A stretch of 64,000 bases of DNA from assembly GCA_947498765.1 (NCBI GenBank), contig CANMLG010000015.1, positions 62,001 through 126,000 of the forward strand, in the 5' to 3' direction. Numbering within the stretch: position 1 is the first letter of the stretch; every line of letters starts with the position of its first letter. Positions 1 to 9,016 of this stretch are shown piece by piece. Source of the DNA: an uncultured Aquimarina sp. (lineage in GTDB: Bacteria; Bacteroidota; Bacteroidia; Flavobacteriales; Flavobacteriaceae). Under the pieces are notes generated by a model. The model searched no databases. It worked only from the letters and a program-made list of their open reading frames with translations, and was not told the origin of the DNA. The position numbers were made by a program, and so were the translations under genes.

Positions 1-1
1 T

Positions 2-832
2 TATAATCAGTTTTTAATAAAAACTGATTTGTCTAGTTATGACATTATTTTTATTATTAAAGGTGTAAGTATATATAGATCTACGTTAAAAGAAATTAAA
101 AAAAACTATAAAAATATAAAATTAGTTTCGTGGTCATTGGATGATATGTATGCTAAACATAATAGAAGTTATCATTATACAAAAGGTATTAAAGAATACG
201 ATGTTGTTTTTACAACAAAGTCTTATAATGTAGAAGAATTAAAGTTATTGGGTGCTAAAAATGTGTATTTTCATTATCAAAAATTTTCTAAAGATGTTCA
301 TAAGCCATACAGGAGTAGGGATTCTTTTAAATATGATATCGTTTTTATAGGTTATCCCGAAAAAGAACGTTTCGAATGGATGAATTACTTAGCAGAAAAT
401 GGAATGAAAGTACATGTATTTGGATCTCCAAAATGGAATAACTCAGTATATAAAGATCATCATGAAAATTTAATTATTTCTAGTACATCATTAAATAAAG
501 AAGAATATGCTAAAACTATTGGTGATGCTAAAATTACATTATGTTTTTTACGGAAAATAAATAGAGATTTACATACAAGTCGAAGTGTAGAAATTCCCGC
601 ATGTGGAGGGTTTATGTTGGCGGAAAATACAAATGAACACAAAGATTTATTCGAAGAAGGAAAAGAAGCCGCCTATTTTAATACTAAAAAAGAACTATTG
701 GAAAAGTCAAACTATTATTTAACCAATGAAATTGAAAGAGAGAGAATGGTATTGAAAGGGATGAAACGTTGTGAAGAAAGTGGGTATTCTTATGATGATT
801 TAGTTAAATTTTTATACCAAAAGCTAAAATAA
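2..832 (+). CDS. CgeB-like glycosyltransferase, 5'-truncated by window edge
   Basis: The reading frame is open to the first base of the window with no stop or convincing start (the TTG at 29 is internal), so the gene begins upstream. The C-terminal half contains the stretch SVEIPACGGFMLAEN followed by a DLFEEGKEAAYF-like segment, which is the typical end of CgeB/Glyco_trans_1_2 proteins. These are GT-B fold sugar transferases common in capsule and O-antigen loci. No signal peptide is visible in the part present. The stop codon overlaps the next ATG by one base, so it is co-translated with the capsule operon. Donor and acceptor sugars cannot be read from sequence. Confidence 0.75.
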   Translation, partial: YNQFLIKTDLSSYDIIFIIKGVSIYRSTLKEIKKNYKNIKLVSWSLDDMYAKHNRSYHYTKGIKEYDVVFTTKSYNVEELKLLGAKNVYFHYQKFSKDVHKPYRSRDSFKYDIVFIGYPEKERFEWMNYLAENGMKVHVFGSPKWNNSVYKDHHENLIISSTSLNKEEYAKTIGDAKITLCFLRKINRDLHTSRSVEIPACGGFMLAENTNEHKDLFEEGKEAAYFNTKKELLEKSNYYLTNEIERERMVLKGMKRCEESGYSYDDLVKFLYQKLK

Positions 833-1980
833 TGAAAGTTAATATATCAGTAGTAGGTCGGTTTCATGCTTTTGATTTAGCAAAACAGTTACAAAAGCAT
901 AGCGTTTTAAATAAGATAATTACTACATATCCCAAAAGAATAACACAAAAATGGGGTATTGAAAAAAGTAAAATTAAAAGTAATTTGATATTGGAATTAC
1001 TATTGCGATTTGTAAAGCCTAAATTAAATAAAAAATATAAAGATTGGCTCAATAATATTATAATGACTAATCAGGCAAAAAGTAATTTGTCATTTTTACC
1101 TAAAATCGATGTGTTAATTGGGTGGAGTGGATCTAGTTTAGAGGCTTTTCAAGAGATTGAAAGAAAGAAATATAATGTTGTTAAAATATTAGAAAGGGGA
1201 AGTAGTCATTATAATTATCAAATGAAAGTTCTAAGTGAAGAATATGAAAAATATAATATCTCTTTTCAGTCAGATCATAAGGTATGGAAAAGAGAACTTT
1301 TAGAATATGAATTAGCAGATTACATATCAATACCTTCAAAATATGTAAAACGAACATTTTTAGAAAATGGAGTGCCAGAAAATAAACTATTAGTAAACCC
1401 TTATGGAGTTGATCTTTCAAATTTTAGGCAAATTGATAAGAAAGACAATATATTCAGGGTAATATATGCAGGAGGATTTACCATAAGAAAAGGAGTTGAA
1501 TATTTATTAAAAGCGTTTTATGAACTAGATTTGCCAAATAGTGAGCTGGTTCATCTTGGATCATTATCAAAAGAAACTGAAATTATTAGAAAAAAATACG
1601 CCAAAAATAATATAAAGTATCTAGGTCATCAACCTCAAGATGAATTGTATAAACACTATTCTCAAGGAAGTGTATTTGTAATAATGTCAATAGAAGAAGG
1701 TTTAGCAATGGTTCAACCGCAAGCAATGGCCTGCGGTTTGCCTTTAATTTGCACAACTAATACAGGTGGTGAAGATTTGATCTCTGAACAAGGTAAAGAA
1801 GGATTTGTTATTAATATTAGGGATGTGGAAGCTCTAAAGGAAAAACTAAAATATCTATATGAAAACCCAAAAAAATGTTATGAAATGGGACAAAATGCGA
1901 AAGATAGAGTAGAGTCAGGATTTTCTTGGGATGATTATGGTTTACGTTATTCAACTAATTTATTAAAAGTAAAACATTAA
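832..1980 (+). CDS. GT4 family glycosyltransferase
   Basis: This 382-residue protein has the GT-B architecture of family 4: a variable acceptor-binding N-terminal half, a YAGGFTIRKGVEYLLKAF-type start of the donor domain near residue 210, and the signature region EEGLAMVQPQAMACG at about 288-302. In most GT4 enzymes the donor site has Glu-x7-Glu; here the second acidic residue is Gln297. I recall this variant from a GT4 subgroup in Bacteroidota, so it is not obvious decay. The ATG overlaps the upstream stop by one base. The stop is followed in the same frame by the next gene. Predicted cytoplasmic enzyme of repeat-unit assembly; linkage unknown. Confidence 0.88.
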   Translation: MKVNISVVGRFHAFDLAKQLQKHSVLNKIITTYPKRITQKWGIEKSKIKSNLILELLLRFVKPKLNKKYKDWLNNIIMTNQAKSNLSFLPKIDVLIGWSGSSLEAFQEIERKKYNVVKILERGSSHYNYQMKVLSEEYEKYNISFQSDHKVWKRELLEYELADYISIPSKYVKRTFLENGVPENKLLVNPYGVDLSNFRQIDKKDNIFRVIYAGGFTIRKGVEYLLKAFYELDLPNSELVHLGSLSKETEIIRKKYAKNNIKYLGHQPQDELYKHYSQGSVFVIMSIEEGLAMVQPQAMACGLPLICTTNTGGEDLISEQGKEGFVINIRDVEALKEKLKYLYENPKKCYEMGQNAKDRVESGFSWDDYGLRYSTNLLKVKH

Positions 1981-3441
1981 TTGAAATTAAGTTTAACATA
2001 TCGGAAACATTTAAATATAAAAATTTTTATATGGACAGTTTATTGTTTGTTTGTATTGAGTAAATTATTTGTTATTAACCACGAATATCTATTTGTGAGT
2101 TGCATAATATGTTTTTTTATAATAAGGTTTTCAATAATTGTCTTTATAAATAATTGGTATAAAAATAATCATCCAAATTTGCTAGATTGGTTTAGGTTAG
2201 CAACATTCATTTCTTTAATAGTACAATTTTTTACGTTATTTGATGAGTTGAATAACTCTTTTTATATAACCGTTTTTGATACGGTTAGTTTAAGTAATGA
2301 AAATGTTTTGAAAGCATTATACGTCGTTTTGGCAGGTTTAATATCACTTTTAATTGGTGAAAAAATTATTATGGCTAATAAAAGAGAAATTAAAATTTCT
2401 AAATCGAACTTTACTATAAAAAAGTATAATCTATTTTTAATTCTTTCATTATTCTTTTTACTAGTAGAATTATTGTTGAGTTTAAGTAATATGGTTGGTT
2501 TTGGAAGTGAGAGTTCTGGTGTTGGATTATCTTTCGTAATTATGTTTATTCGTATTGTGAATTCTACAAGTTTAGTAATTCTTTCGTATGTAATTTTTAA
2601 TGATAAAGTATCAAATCCTGAAAAAATAAAATTGCTATTTGGAGTGATATTCACTGTCAAATTAATTTTGGCTTTTATATCAGGAATGAAAGAAGAAATA
2701 TTGGTTAATCTTTTATATGTAATTATACCAGTCATTGTAAATGGTAAAAAGATTAATAAAGCGATTTTAATTGTATTGTCTTTATTAATGTTAATTATCT
2801 ATCCATTAATAACCAATTACAGATCTACCTTAAGTAAATATCCAAATAAGTTTTATGCTTTTACTGAAGCTGTAAATATGACTTTCAATAAATTTCTAAA
2901 TAAAAATGATGAAAACTCTAGTGAGGAAGATGAATTATCATTGGTGTCGAGGTATCAAGGTTTAAAACCCTTAATGTATGCCGTAGAAAATGAAAATAAA
3001 TGGGTTGAATTTAAATCAATGAATAGATATCCTTTTGTGTTAATTTCTTGGATTTTACCTCGGTTTATTTTACCAGATAAGCCAAAAGCAAATACAGGAG
3101 CTAAGTTATACCAAATTGTTAGGAAAGATAGTCTTAAAACTAGTGTTTCAATAACTCCAACAACATATGGGTGGTCATATTTTGAAGGAGGTATAATTTT
3201 TGTAATAATAACGTTTTTTTTGTATTCATTTATTGTTTCTGTAGTAATTGATTTTATAAAAAAGGAAACTATTTTTTATAGTATAGTTTATATACTTTTA
3301 TTAACATCCATGATAAAGATAGAATCAGATATATACTTTAGAATAGTTGGATTGTTTCAGTTGCTTATGGTGGTATATTTTATAAAAAAATTTTTCATTG
3401 CGGAAGAAAATTTTAAGGATGAGAGTAAATTATATATATAG
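1981..3441 (+). CDS. Wzy-like polysaccharide polymerase, polytopic membrane protein
   Basis: The 486 residues are dominated by about ten to twelve hydrophobic segments, with a larger hydrophilic loop around residues 300-370 that includes an acidic run near DENSSEEDE. This topology, and the position among transferases, fit an O-antigen/capsule polymerase joining lipid-linked repeat units at the periplasmic face. Such proteins share little sequence, so the call rests on topology and context. Translation probably starts at TTG 1981, directly after the TAA of the previous gene, because no ATG precedes the first membrane segment. The end overlaps the next gene by 23 bases. A flippase would look similar, but this lacks the regular Wzx pattern. 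Confidence 0.7.
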   Translation: MKLSLTYRKHLNIKIFIWTVYCLFVLSKLFVINHEYLFVSCIICFFIIRFSIIVFINNWYKNNHPNLLDWFRLATFISLIVQFFTLFDELNNSFYITVFDTVSLSNENVLKALYVVLAGLISLLIGEKIIMANKREIKISKSNFTIKKYNLFLILSLFFLLVELLLSLSNMVGFGSESSGVGLSFVIMFIRIVNSTSLVILSYVIFNDKVSNPEKIKLLFGVIFTVKLILAFISGMKEEILVNLLYVIIPVIVNGKKINKAILIVLSLLMLIIYPLITNYRSTLSKYPNKFYAFTEAVNMTFNKFLNKNDENSSEEDELSLVSRYQGLKPLMYAVENENKWVEFKSMNRYPFVLISWILPRFILPDKPKANTGAKLYQIVRKDSLKTSVSITPTTYGWSYFEGGIIFVIITFFLYSFIVSVVIDFIKKETIFYSIVYILLLTSMIKIESDIYFRIVGLFQLLMVVYFIKKFFIAEENFKDESKLYI

Positions 3442-4402
3442 AAAAAAAACAAGAGGAGGTAATAGTATTGAAGAATTATTTAACTCTATATCTGAAAGTT
3501 TAAAATCAGTTGATAAAAATGAATATGAAGTACCTAATTCAGGAGCCTCATTAAATGCATTAATAAATAATATAAATTTTGTAGCCAAAAAGAAAGATTT
3601 AATTCATGTTACAGGTGATATTCATTATGTAAGTATTATACCATTAAAAAAAATAATTTTAACAATTCATGATGTCAATTCAATTGTAAAAGGCTCATTT
3701 ATTAAAAAACTTTTTTTTAAAATATTTTGGTTTTGGTTGCCATTATTGTTTGTAAAAAAAGCCACAGTTATATCTCATTTTTCAAAACGTCAAGTTTTAG
3801 AGATTGCACCTTGGGCGAAAAACAAAATAAAAGTAATTTACAACCCCGTTAATCAGTTTTTTAAAACTAGTATTAAACAAAGTTTAAATGAAACACCTAT
3901 AGTTTTACACCTAGGTACAAAAAAAAACAAAAACTTAGAAAATACTATAAAAAGTTTGAAAGGACTTAAATGTAAATTGATAATTGTTGGTACACTAACA
4001 GGAAATCAACATGAATTGCTTGAAGAAAATAAGATTTTATTTGAAAATTATGAAAATGTAATTTTTGAAAAAATAATTGAGCTATATGAACAGTGCGATA
4101 TAGTTTCGTTTGTGTCATTTTATGAAGGATTTGGAATGCCAATAATTGAGGCGCAAAAAGTAGGCAGGCCTGTTATAACTAGTCGATGTGCCTCAATACC
4201 AGAAATAGCAGGAAATGCAGCCTTATTTGTTGATCCAAATAATGTTTCTAATATGCGTAATGGGTTTATTAAATTATTTAAAGAAGAATCACTAAGGGCA
4301 AATCTAGTAAAACTTGGCTTAAAGAATGTTGAAAGATTTGACCTAAAAAAAATAAGTAATGATTATTTAAATTTATATAAAGAATTATTTAATGAAAATT
4401 AA
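3419..4402 (+). CDS. GT4 family glycosyltransferase
   Basis: I place the start at ATG 3419 (MRVNYIYRKKTRGG), inside the end of the polymerase gene. A TTG seven codons upstream is possible but less likely. The donor-binding region carries the intact family-4 signature FYEGFGMPIIEAQ, with Glu236 and Glu244 giving the Glu-x7-Glu pair, followed by RPVITSRCASIPEIAG, where the donor nucleotide-sugar is held. Length 327 residues is slightly short for GT4, mostly in the N-terminal domain. No signal peptide or membrane segment except a hydrophobic patch around 95-120, which could be a membrane-contacting helix. The last 11 bases overlap the next gene, indicating translational coupling in the capsule operon. 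Confidence 0.88.
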   Translation: MRVNYIYRKKTRGGNSIEELFNSISESLKSVDKNEYEVPNSGASLNALINNINFVAKKKDLIHVTGDIHYVSIIPLKKIILTIHDVNSIVKGSFIKKLFFKIFWFWLPLLFVKKATVISHFSKRQVLEIAPWAKNKIKVIYNPVNQFFKTSIKQSLNETPIVLHLGTKKNKNLENTIKSLKGLKCKLIIVGTLTGNQHELLEENKILFENYENVIFEKIIELYEQCDIVSFVSFYEGFGMPIIEAQKVGRPVITSRCASIPEIAGNAALFVDPNNVSNMRNGFIKLFKEESLRANLVKLGLKNVERFDLKKISNDYLNLYKELFNEN

Positions 4403-5540
4403 TCAAGTAGTAACTTCCATAGACATTTCTACTGGTGGACCCGCACGTAGTGTAACACATTTAATTGACAATTTATGTGAAAGTTTTAGAGATCAGCATA
4501 TAGTATTGGATACATTACAGTCGAATAAACCTATTATTAATGATTTTAATTTACCTAATGCCAAAGTTAGATTTAATAAATCAATCCGTTTAGGTTACTC
4601 TAAAGATTTAAAAATTAATTTAAATCAATCTGATCCAGATTTGTTTCATGGTCAGGGGATATGGCAAATGCCAGTGCACCAAATGGCTAAAATGGCCAGA
4701 AAAAAAGGAGTTCCCTACGTTATCACTCCAAGGGGAATGCTTGAACCATGGTCTTTAGAACAAAGTAAATTGAAAAAAAAAATAGCCCTTTTTTTATTTC
4801 AACATAAAGACTTAAAAAAAGCAACTTGTTTGCATGCTACAGCAGAATCAGAAGCTGAAAGCATAAGGAATTTAGGATATAAGAATCCAATAGCTATAAT
4901 TCCAAATGGAATTAATCTAGATGAATTTCCTGGATATAAAAAGTTAAAAAAAGAAAAAAAGAAAATATTATTTTTATCTAGAATTCATCCTAAAAAAGGG
5001 ATAGAATTGCTTTTTGATGCTTGGGAGCAATTAACCAAAAATCAAAAAAATAATTGGGTAGTAGAAATTATAGGTAACGGAGACAAATCGTATATAAATC
5101 AATTAAAAGAATTACTAAAGGCAAAAGGTTTAGCTAAAGAAATTATCATAAAAGATCCTGTTTTTGGACAAGATAAAGTGAAAGCGTATCAAAGTGCCGA
5201 TTTATTTGTATTGCCAACATATAGTGAGAATTTCGGAATTGTAATAGCCGAAGCATTGGCGTGTAATGTACCCGTTATAACAACGAAAGGTACTCCATGG
5301 GAAGATTTAGAGAAGGAAAATTGCGGTAAGTGGATAGCTATTGGTCTTGAGCCTTTACGTTTGTCTTTAATTGAAATGATGAATAAATCTGATGAAGAAT
5401 TAATATTAATGGGAGTAAATGGAAGGAAGCTTATTGAAAAAAAATATAGTATGTTAAGTGTAGCAAAACAAATGGAACGCTTATACAATTGGATTGTAAA
5501 TAAAGAAGTCTCTAAACCTAATTTCGTAAAATTGGATTAA
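4392..5540 (+). CDS. GT4 family glycosyltransferase
   Basis: The N-terminus (VTSIDISTGGPARSVTHL) is the glycine-rich acceptor-domain loop seen in GT4 enzymes that begin with a GGPARS motif. ITPRGMLEPWSL follows around residue 115, and the donor domain has SENFGIVIAEALACN with Glu279 and Glu287 as the Glu-x7-Glu pair. The IPNGINLDEFP linker between the two Rossmann domains is also present. At 382 residues it is full length. It overlaps the previous gene by 11 bases and abuts the next ATG without a gap. Role: cytoplasmic addition of one sugar to the lipid-linked capsule repeat; specificity not predictable. Confidence 0.9.
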   Translation: MKINQVVTSIDISTGGPARSVTHLIDNLCESFRDQHIVLDTLQSNKPIINDFNLPNAKVRFNKSIRLGYSKDLKINLNQSDPDLFHGQGIWQMPVHQMAKMARKKGVPYVITPRGMLEPWSLEQSKLKKKIALFLFQHKDLKKATCLHATAESEAESIRNLGYKNPIAIIPNGINLDEFPGYKKLKKEKKKILFLSRIHPKKGIELLFDAWEQLTKNQKNNWVVEIIGNGDKSYINQLKELLKAKGLAKEIIIKDPVFGQDKVKAYQSADLFVLPTYSENFGIVIAEALACNVPVITTKGTPWEDLEKENCGKWIAIGLEPLRLSLIEMMNKSDEELILMGVNGRKLIEKKYSMLSVAKQMERLYNWIVNKEVSKPNFVKLD

Positions 5541-6092
5541 ATGCCTGATGTAGATTTATCAAACTATAATAATACAATAACTAGAAAGGAACAAGTATTA
5601 CGTTTATTGTTTCAAATAGTATGGTTTTGTTTAGCAAAACCAGTACCAAGACGTATGTTTAATCCATGGAAATTATTTTTATTGCGTTTATTTGGAGCAA
5701 AATTACATAACAAGTCAGTTATATATTCTTCTGTGAATGTGTACATGCCATGGAATTTAGAAATGGATGCTTATGCTTGTTTAGCTCCCGAAGTGGATTG
5801 TTATAATGTAGCAAAAATAAGTGTTGGAGCTCATAGTACAGTATCTCAAAAAACGTTTTTGTGTTCAGCATCTCATGATGTTACAAAATCAAATAACCCT
5901 TTAATTACAGTTCCAATAACAATTAAAGATCAAGTATGGATTGGAGCATCAGTTTTTATTGGTATGGGAGTTACTGTAGGTCAAGGAGCAGTTGTAGGAG
6001 CTACAGCATCTGTTTATAAAAATGTAGATGATTGGACAATAGTTGGAGGGAACCCTGCTAAATTTATTAAGAAACGAGAAATAAATGGATAA
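5541..6092 (+). CDS. WcaF-type hexapeptide-repeat acetyltransferase
   Basis: This 183-residue protein has the left-handed beta-helix pattern of the hexapeptide acyltransferases: short isoleucine/valine-led repeats through about residues 60-165, the SASHDV segment near 115-120 that carries the catalytic His, and a terminal GNPAKFIK signature. The N-terminal helix with KPVPRRMFNPWKLFLLRLFGA is characteristic of the colanic-acid-type WcaF group, which O-acetylates a sugar of the exopolysaccharide with acetyl-CoA. Here it implies that the capsule repeat is acetylated. It directly abuts the upstream transferase and overlaps the next gene by eight bases. Confidence 0.87.
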   Translation: MPDVDLSNYNNTITRKEQVLRLLFQIVWFCLAKPVPRRMFNPWKLFLLRLFGAKLHNKSVIYSSVNVYMPWNLEMDAYACLAPEVDCYNVAKISVGAHSTVSQKTFLCSASHDVTKSNNPLITVPITIKDQVWIGASVFIGMGVTVGQGAVVGATASVYKNVDDWTIVGGNPAKFIKKREING

Positions 6093-6999
6093 TTTATCAT
6101 TAACAGCCATTGTTTTAACTTACAATGAACAATTACATTTAGAACGTTGTTTAAATTCATTGAAAAAAATATGCAAAGAAATCATTGTTGTTGATTCTTT
6201 TTCCAATGATAAAACAGAAGAAATTGCACATAATTTTAAGGCTCGTTTTTATCAACATGAATTTAAAAGTCAAGCAAATCAATTAAATTGGGCGAGTGAA
6301 CATATTCCTATAAATACAGAATGGGTTATCCGTGTAGATGCAGATGAATATATAACAGAAGCTTTACAAAATGAGCTTGTTAAATTAAATAAAGTAGCAG
6401 AAGATATTAATGGTATTCGTATTAATAGATTAATGTATTTTATGGATATGCCTTTAAAAAAAGGAGGGATGTACCCCATAAAACATTTGAGAATATGGCG
6501 TAACGGCAAAGCTTTCTGTGAACAACGGTGGATGGATGAGCGTATGGTGCTTGTTGAAGGTGAGTCAATTGAAATAGAAGGAGATTTAATTGATCATAAT
6601 TTAAATAATTTAACATGGTGGACTCAAAAACATAATAATTATGCAACTCGTGAAGCAATAGATATTTTAGATAAGCTATACAATTTTACCAATTCTGAGG
6701 TGTTGAAATCTAATTTTTTTGGAACTTCAGAAGAAAGAAGAAGATGGTTGAAAGAACGCTATTTAAAGTTACCTTTATTTGTTAGACCTTTTTTGTTTTG
6801 GTCTATAAGATATTTTATACAAGGGGGGATATTGGAAGGTAAACGAGGTTTTGTTTGGAATATATTACAATGTTTCTGGTATCGTTTTTTGGTAGATGCA
6901 AAAATTTATGAAGCCTATTTTAAAGCAGGAAAGGATAAAGAGGCTCTGATAAAGTATTTTAGAAAAGAATTTGGTTATAATGTAACTAAAATTAGTTAA
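6085..6999 (+). CDS. GT2 family glycosyltransferase (KdtX/WaaE-like)
   Basis: The GT-A fold of family 2 is clear: TAIVLTYNEQLHLERCLNSL at the N-terminus, IIVVDSFSNDKT for nucleotide binding, and the DxD motif Asp85-Ala-Asp87 (VDADEY). A central EGDLIDHNL segment and a C-terminal aromatic, basic region (KLPLFVRPFLFWSIRYFIQGG) match the group typified by WaaE/KdtX-type transferases, in which the tail contacts the membrane. It overlaps the acetyltransferase by eight bases. 56 bases separate it from the next gene with no terminator visible, so transcription likely continues. Acceptor unknown. Confidence 0.88.
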   Translation: MDNLSLTAIVLTYNEQLHLERCLNSLKKICKEIIVVDSFSNDKTEEIAHNFKARFYQHEFKSQANQLNWASEHIPINTEWVIRVDADEYITEALQNELVKLNKVAEDINGIRINRLMYFMDMPLKKGGMYPIKHLRIWRNGKAFCEQRWMDERMVLVEGESIEIEGDLIDHNLNNLTWWTQKHNNYATREAIDILDKLYNFTNSEVLKSNFFGTSEERRRWLKERYLKLPLFVRPFLFWSIRYFIQGGILEGKRGFVWNILQCFWYRFLVDAKIYEAYFKAGKDKEALIKYFRKEFGYNVTKIS

Positions 7000-7055
7000 T
7001 ATATTTTAACATAATTAAAAGTCAATTACTTAATATTGTATTAAATTAAATTTAT

Positions 7056-7814
7056 ATGGGGCTAAAATTAACAATAATAACTGCAACTTTTAATAGTAGT
7101 CATTTTATTGAAGATTGTATGAATTCGGTATTGTCGCAAGACTACAAAAATATTGAATACCTTATTATTGATGGGGCTTCAACAGATGATACCTTGTCTA
7201 AAATAAAACTGATAGCTAAAAATAATCCTGAAGTGAAAATTATTTCAGAAAGAGATAATGGAATTTATGACGCTTTGAATAAAGGAGTTCGTCTTGCTAC
7301 TGGAGATATAGTTGGTTTTGTGCATTCTGATGATTTTTTAGCTTCAAAAAATATTTTTTCAAGTATTATAAATGTTTTTAAAGAGAAAGAAGTTGATGGA
7401 GTTTATGGGGATTTGGATTATGTAGATAAAGATGATATGAATAATGTTATTAGAGCCTGGAAGAGTTGCGATTTTTATCCGGCATTATTAAAAAAAGGAT
7501 GGATGCCAGCTCATCCAACATTATTTTTAAAAAAAGAAGTGTATCAAAAACACGGTGACTTTAATTTGAAATATAAGATAGCAGCAGATTATGATTTTAT
7601 GGTTCGAATTTTTAAAGATGATACATTGAAATTTAAATATTTAAATGAAGTGTTTACTAAAATGAGAATTGGAGGAGCTTCAAATAGAAGTATTAAAAAT
7701 ATAATACATAAAACTAAGGAGGATTATTCTGTCATAAAAAGTAACAAAGCTGGGGGATTTGACGCTATATTGAATAAAAATGTCTCTAAAATCAAACAAT
7801 TTTTTATTCGATAA
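7056..7814 (+). CDS. GT2 family glycosyltransferase (WcaA/PglI-like)
   Basis: A compact 252-residue family-2 transferase. It has the N-terminal LTIITATFNSSHFIEDCMNSV, the nucleotide-binding YLIIDGASTDDT, the ERDNGIYDALNKGV segment that is very typical of this subgroup, and HSDD (Asp92-Asp93) as the metal-binding motif. GWMPAHPTLFLKKEVY around 150-165 and AADYDFMVRI near 190 complete the acceptor side seen in the family. It has no membrane anchor. It is the last transferase before the lipid-carrier and export genes, separated by 23 bases from the WecA-like gene. The subfamily often adds the second or later sugar of a capsule repeat; that role is inference. Confidence 0.88.
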   Translation: MGLKLTIITATFNSSHFIEDCMNSVLSQDYKNIEYLIIDGASTDDTLSKIKLIAKNNPEVKIISERDNGIYDALNKGVRLATGDIVGFVHSDDFLASKNIFSSIINVFKEKEVDGVYGDLDYVDKDDMNNVIRAWKSCDFYPALLKKGWMPAHPTLFLKKEVYQKHGDFNLKYKIAADYDFMVRIFKDDTLKFKYLNEVFTKMRIGGASNRSIKNIIHKTKEDYSVIKSNKAGGFDAILNKNVSKIKQFFIR

Positions 7815-7837
7815 CTTACATTGCTTCATTTTTTTAT

Positions 7838-9016
7838 ATGCATTCTTTAAATCAGTTTATATTTGTCCAAAAATTATCTATTTTGAGTAACCAATACCTT
7901 TCTTTATTACTACTTTTAATTGCCTCTTTTGTAGGAGTAATTTTAGTTGTCCCAGAAATAATTCGAGTTGTTTTAGGGAAAAAAATTTTTGACGCACCTG
8001 GGGGTAGAAAAATTCATGTTACTCAAACTCCTAGTATGGGAGGGATAGGTGTTTTTTTTAGTTTTATTTTATTAGCTCTTTTTTGTGTAGAAACATCTGA
8101 AATAGATGGAATAAATTATTTTTATGTTTCGATTACGTTACTATTTTTTACTGGTCTAAGAGATGACCTTTTACCTATTGATTCATTGAAAAAATTATTA
8201 TTACAAATTGTGGCTGTATTGTTGGTTGTAAGCTTGTGTAATGTGAGAATTGAATCTATGTATTCATTAGACTTTTTTGGTTTGGGTAAATTTCCAGAAT
8301 GGTTTTCATATCCTTTGACTGTTTTTGTTATTGTTATTTTAATAAATGCGTTTAATTTAATAGATGGTATTGATGGACTTGCAGGATCAATAGCTACTTT
8401 ATTATCATTAATTTTAGGAGTTTGGTTTAGTATAAATGGCTATTGGGGTTATGCATCATTATGTACTATAATGTTAGGAGCTCTTTTAGGTTTTTTATAC
8501 TATAATTGGTCCCCAGCAAAAATATTTATGGGTGATACAGGCTCACTTATTATAGGTTTTTTTTGCACAGTAATGCTTATTATTTTTTTAAAATTGAATG
8601 AAGAAGCTCAATTTCAAATTAAAAATTCTATCTCTTTTACAACGCTTTTATTTATATATCCCATATTTGATACTATAAGAGTGATTATTTTAAGAATGCG
8701 TAGAAAAAAATCACCTTTTTCACCTGATAAAAGGCATATTCATTTATCCTTAAAACGATTAGGATTGTCACATAGACAAATAACCCAATCAATTATATTT
8801 ACAAGTTTCTTGCTTCTAGCTATACACTTTTTATTAAGTAATTTATTTAATGTTTATGAAATTGTTTTATTAGTGCTAATTACTTTGGGATGTTTTCTAA
8901 TTCATTATGCTTTAATGCAGCGTATTATAAAATTTAAAAAAGATAAAAAGAGAATTGATATAACAAAGTTGTCAATTAGTAAAGTTCAAGTTGTATTAAA
9001 AAAAAGAAATAATTAA
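7838..9016 (+). CDS. WecA/MraY-like undecaprenyl-phosphate sugar-1-phosphate transferase
   Basis: A 392-residue polytopic inner-membrane protein of about eleven helices that starts polysaccharide synthesis by moving a sugar-1-phosphate, usually GlcNAc-1-phosphate, from UDP-sugar to undecaprenyl phosphate. Family motifs are present in order: TPSMGGIGVF near 62, RDDLLPIDSLKKLLLQ near 108, NAFNLIDGIDGLAG at 170-183 with the catalytic aspartates, FMGDTGS at 230-236, and the cytoplasmic histidine-rich loop KRHIHLSLKRLGLSHRQ near 300. MraY is excluded because this loop matches the WecA group and the gene sits in a capsule operon. The stop abuts the wza-like ATG directly. Confidence 0.92.
   Translation: MHSLNQFIFVQKLSILSNQYLSLLLLLIASFVGVILVVPEIIRVVLGKKIFDAPGGRKIHVTQTPSMGGIGVFFSFILLALFCVETSEIDGINYFYVSITLLFFTGLRDDLLPIDSLKKLLLQIVAVLLVVSLCNVRIESMYSLDFFGLGKFPEWFSYPLTVFVIVILINAFNLIDGIDGLAGSIATLLSLILGVWFSINGYWGYASLCTIMLGALLGFLYYNWSPAKIFMGDTGSLIIGFFCTVMLIIFLKLNEEAQFQIKNSISFTTLLFIYPIFDTIRVIILRMRRKKSPFSPDKRHIHLSLKRLGLSHRQITQSIIFTSFLLLAIHFLLSNLFNVYEIVLLVLITLGCFLIHYALMQRIIKFKKDKKRIDITKLSISKVQVVLKKRNN

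Noticed and set aside
2262-2735. Long open frame on the minus strand inside the polymerase gene
   Set aside because: It is the antisense of a hydrophobic gene, has no start context or family pattern, and the plus-strand frame fits the operon.
7000-7055. Operon break between the two GT2 genes
   Set aside because: No hairpin or clear promoter is present in the 56-base gap.
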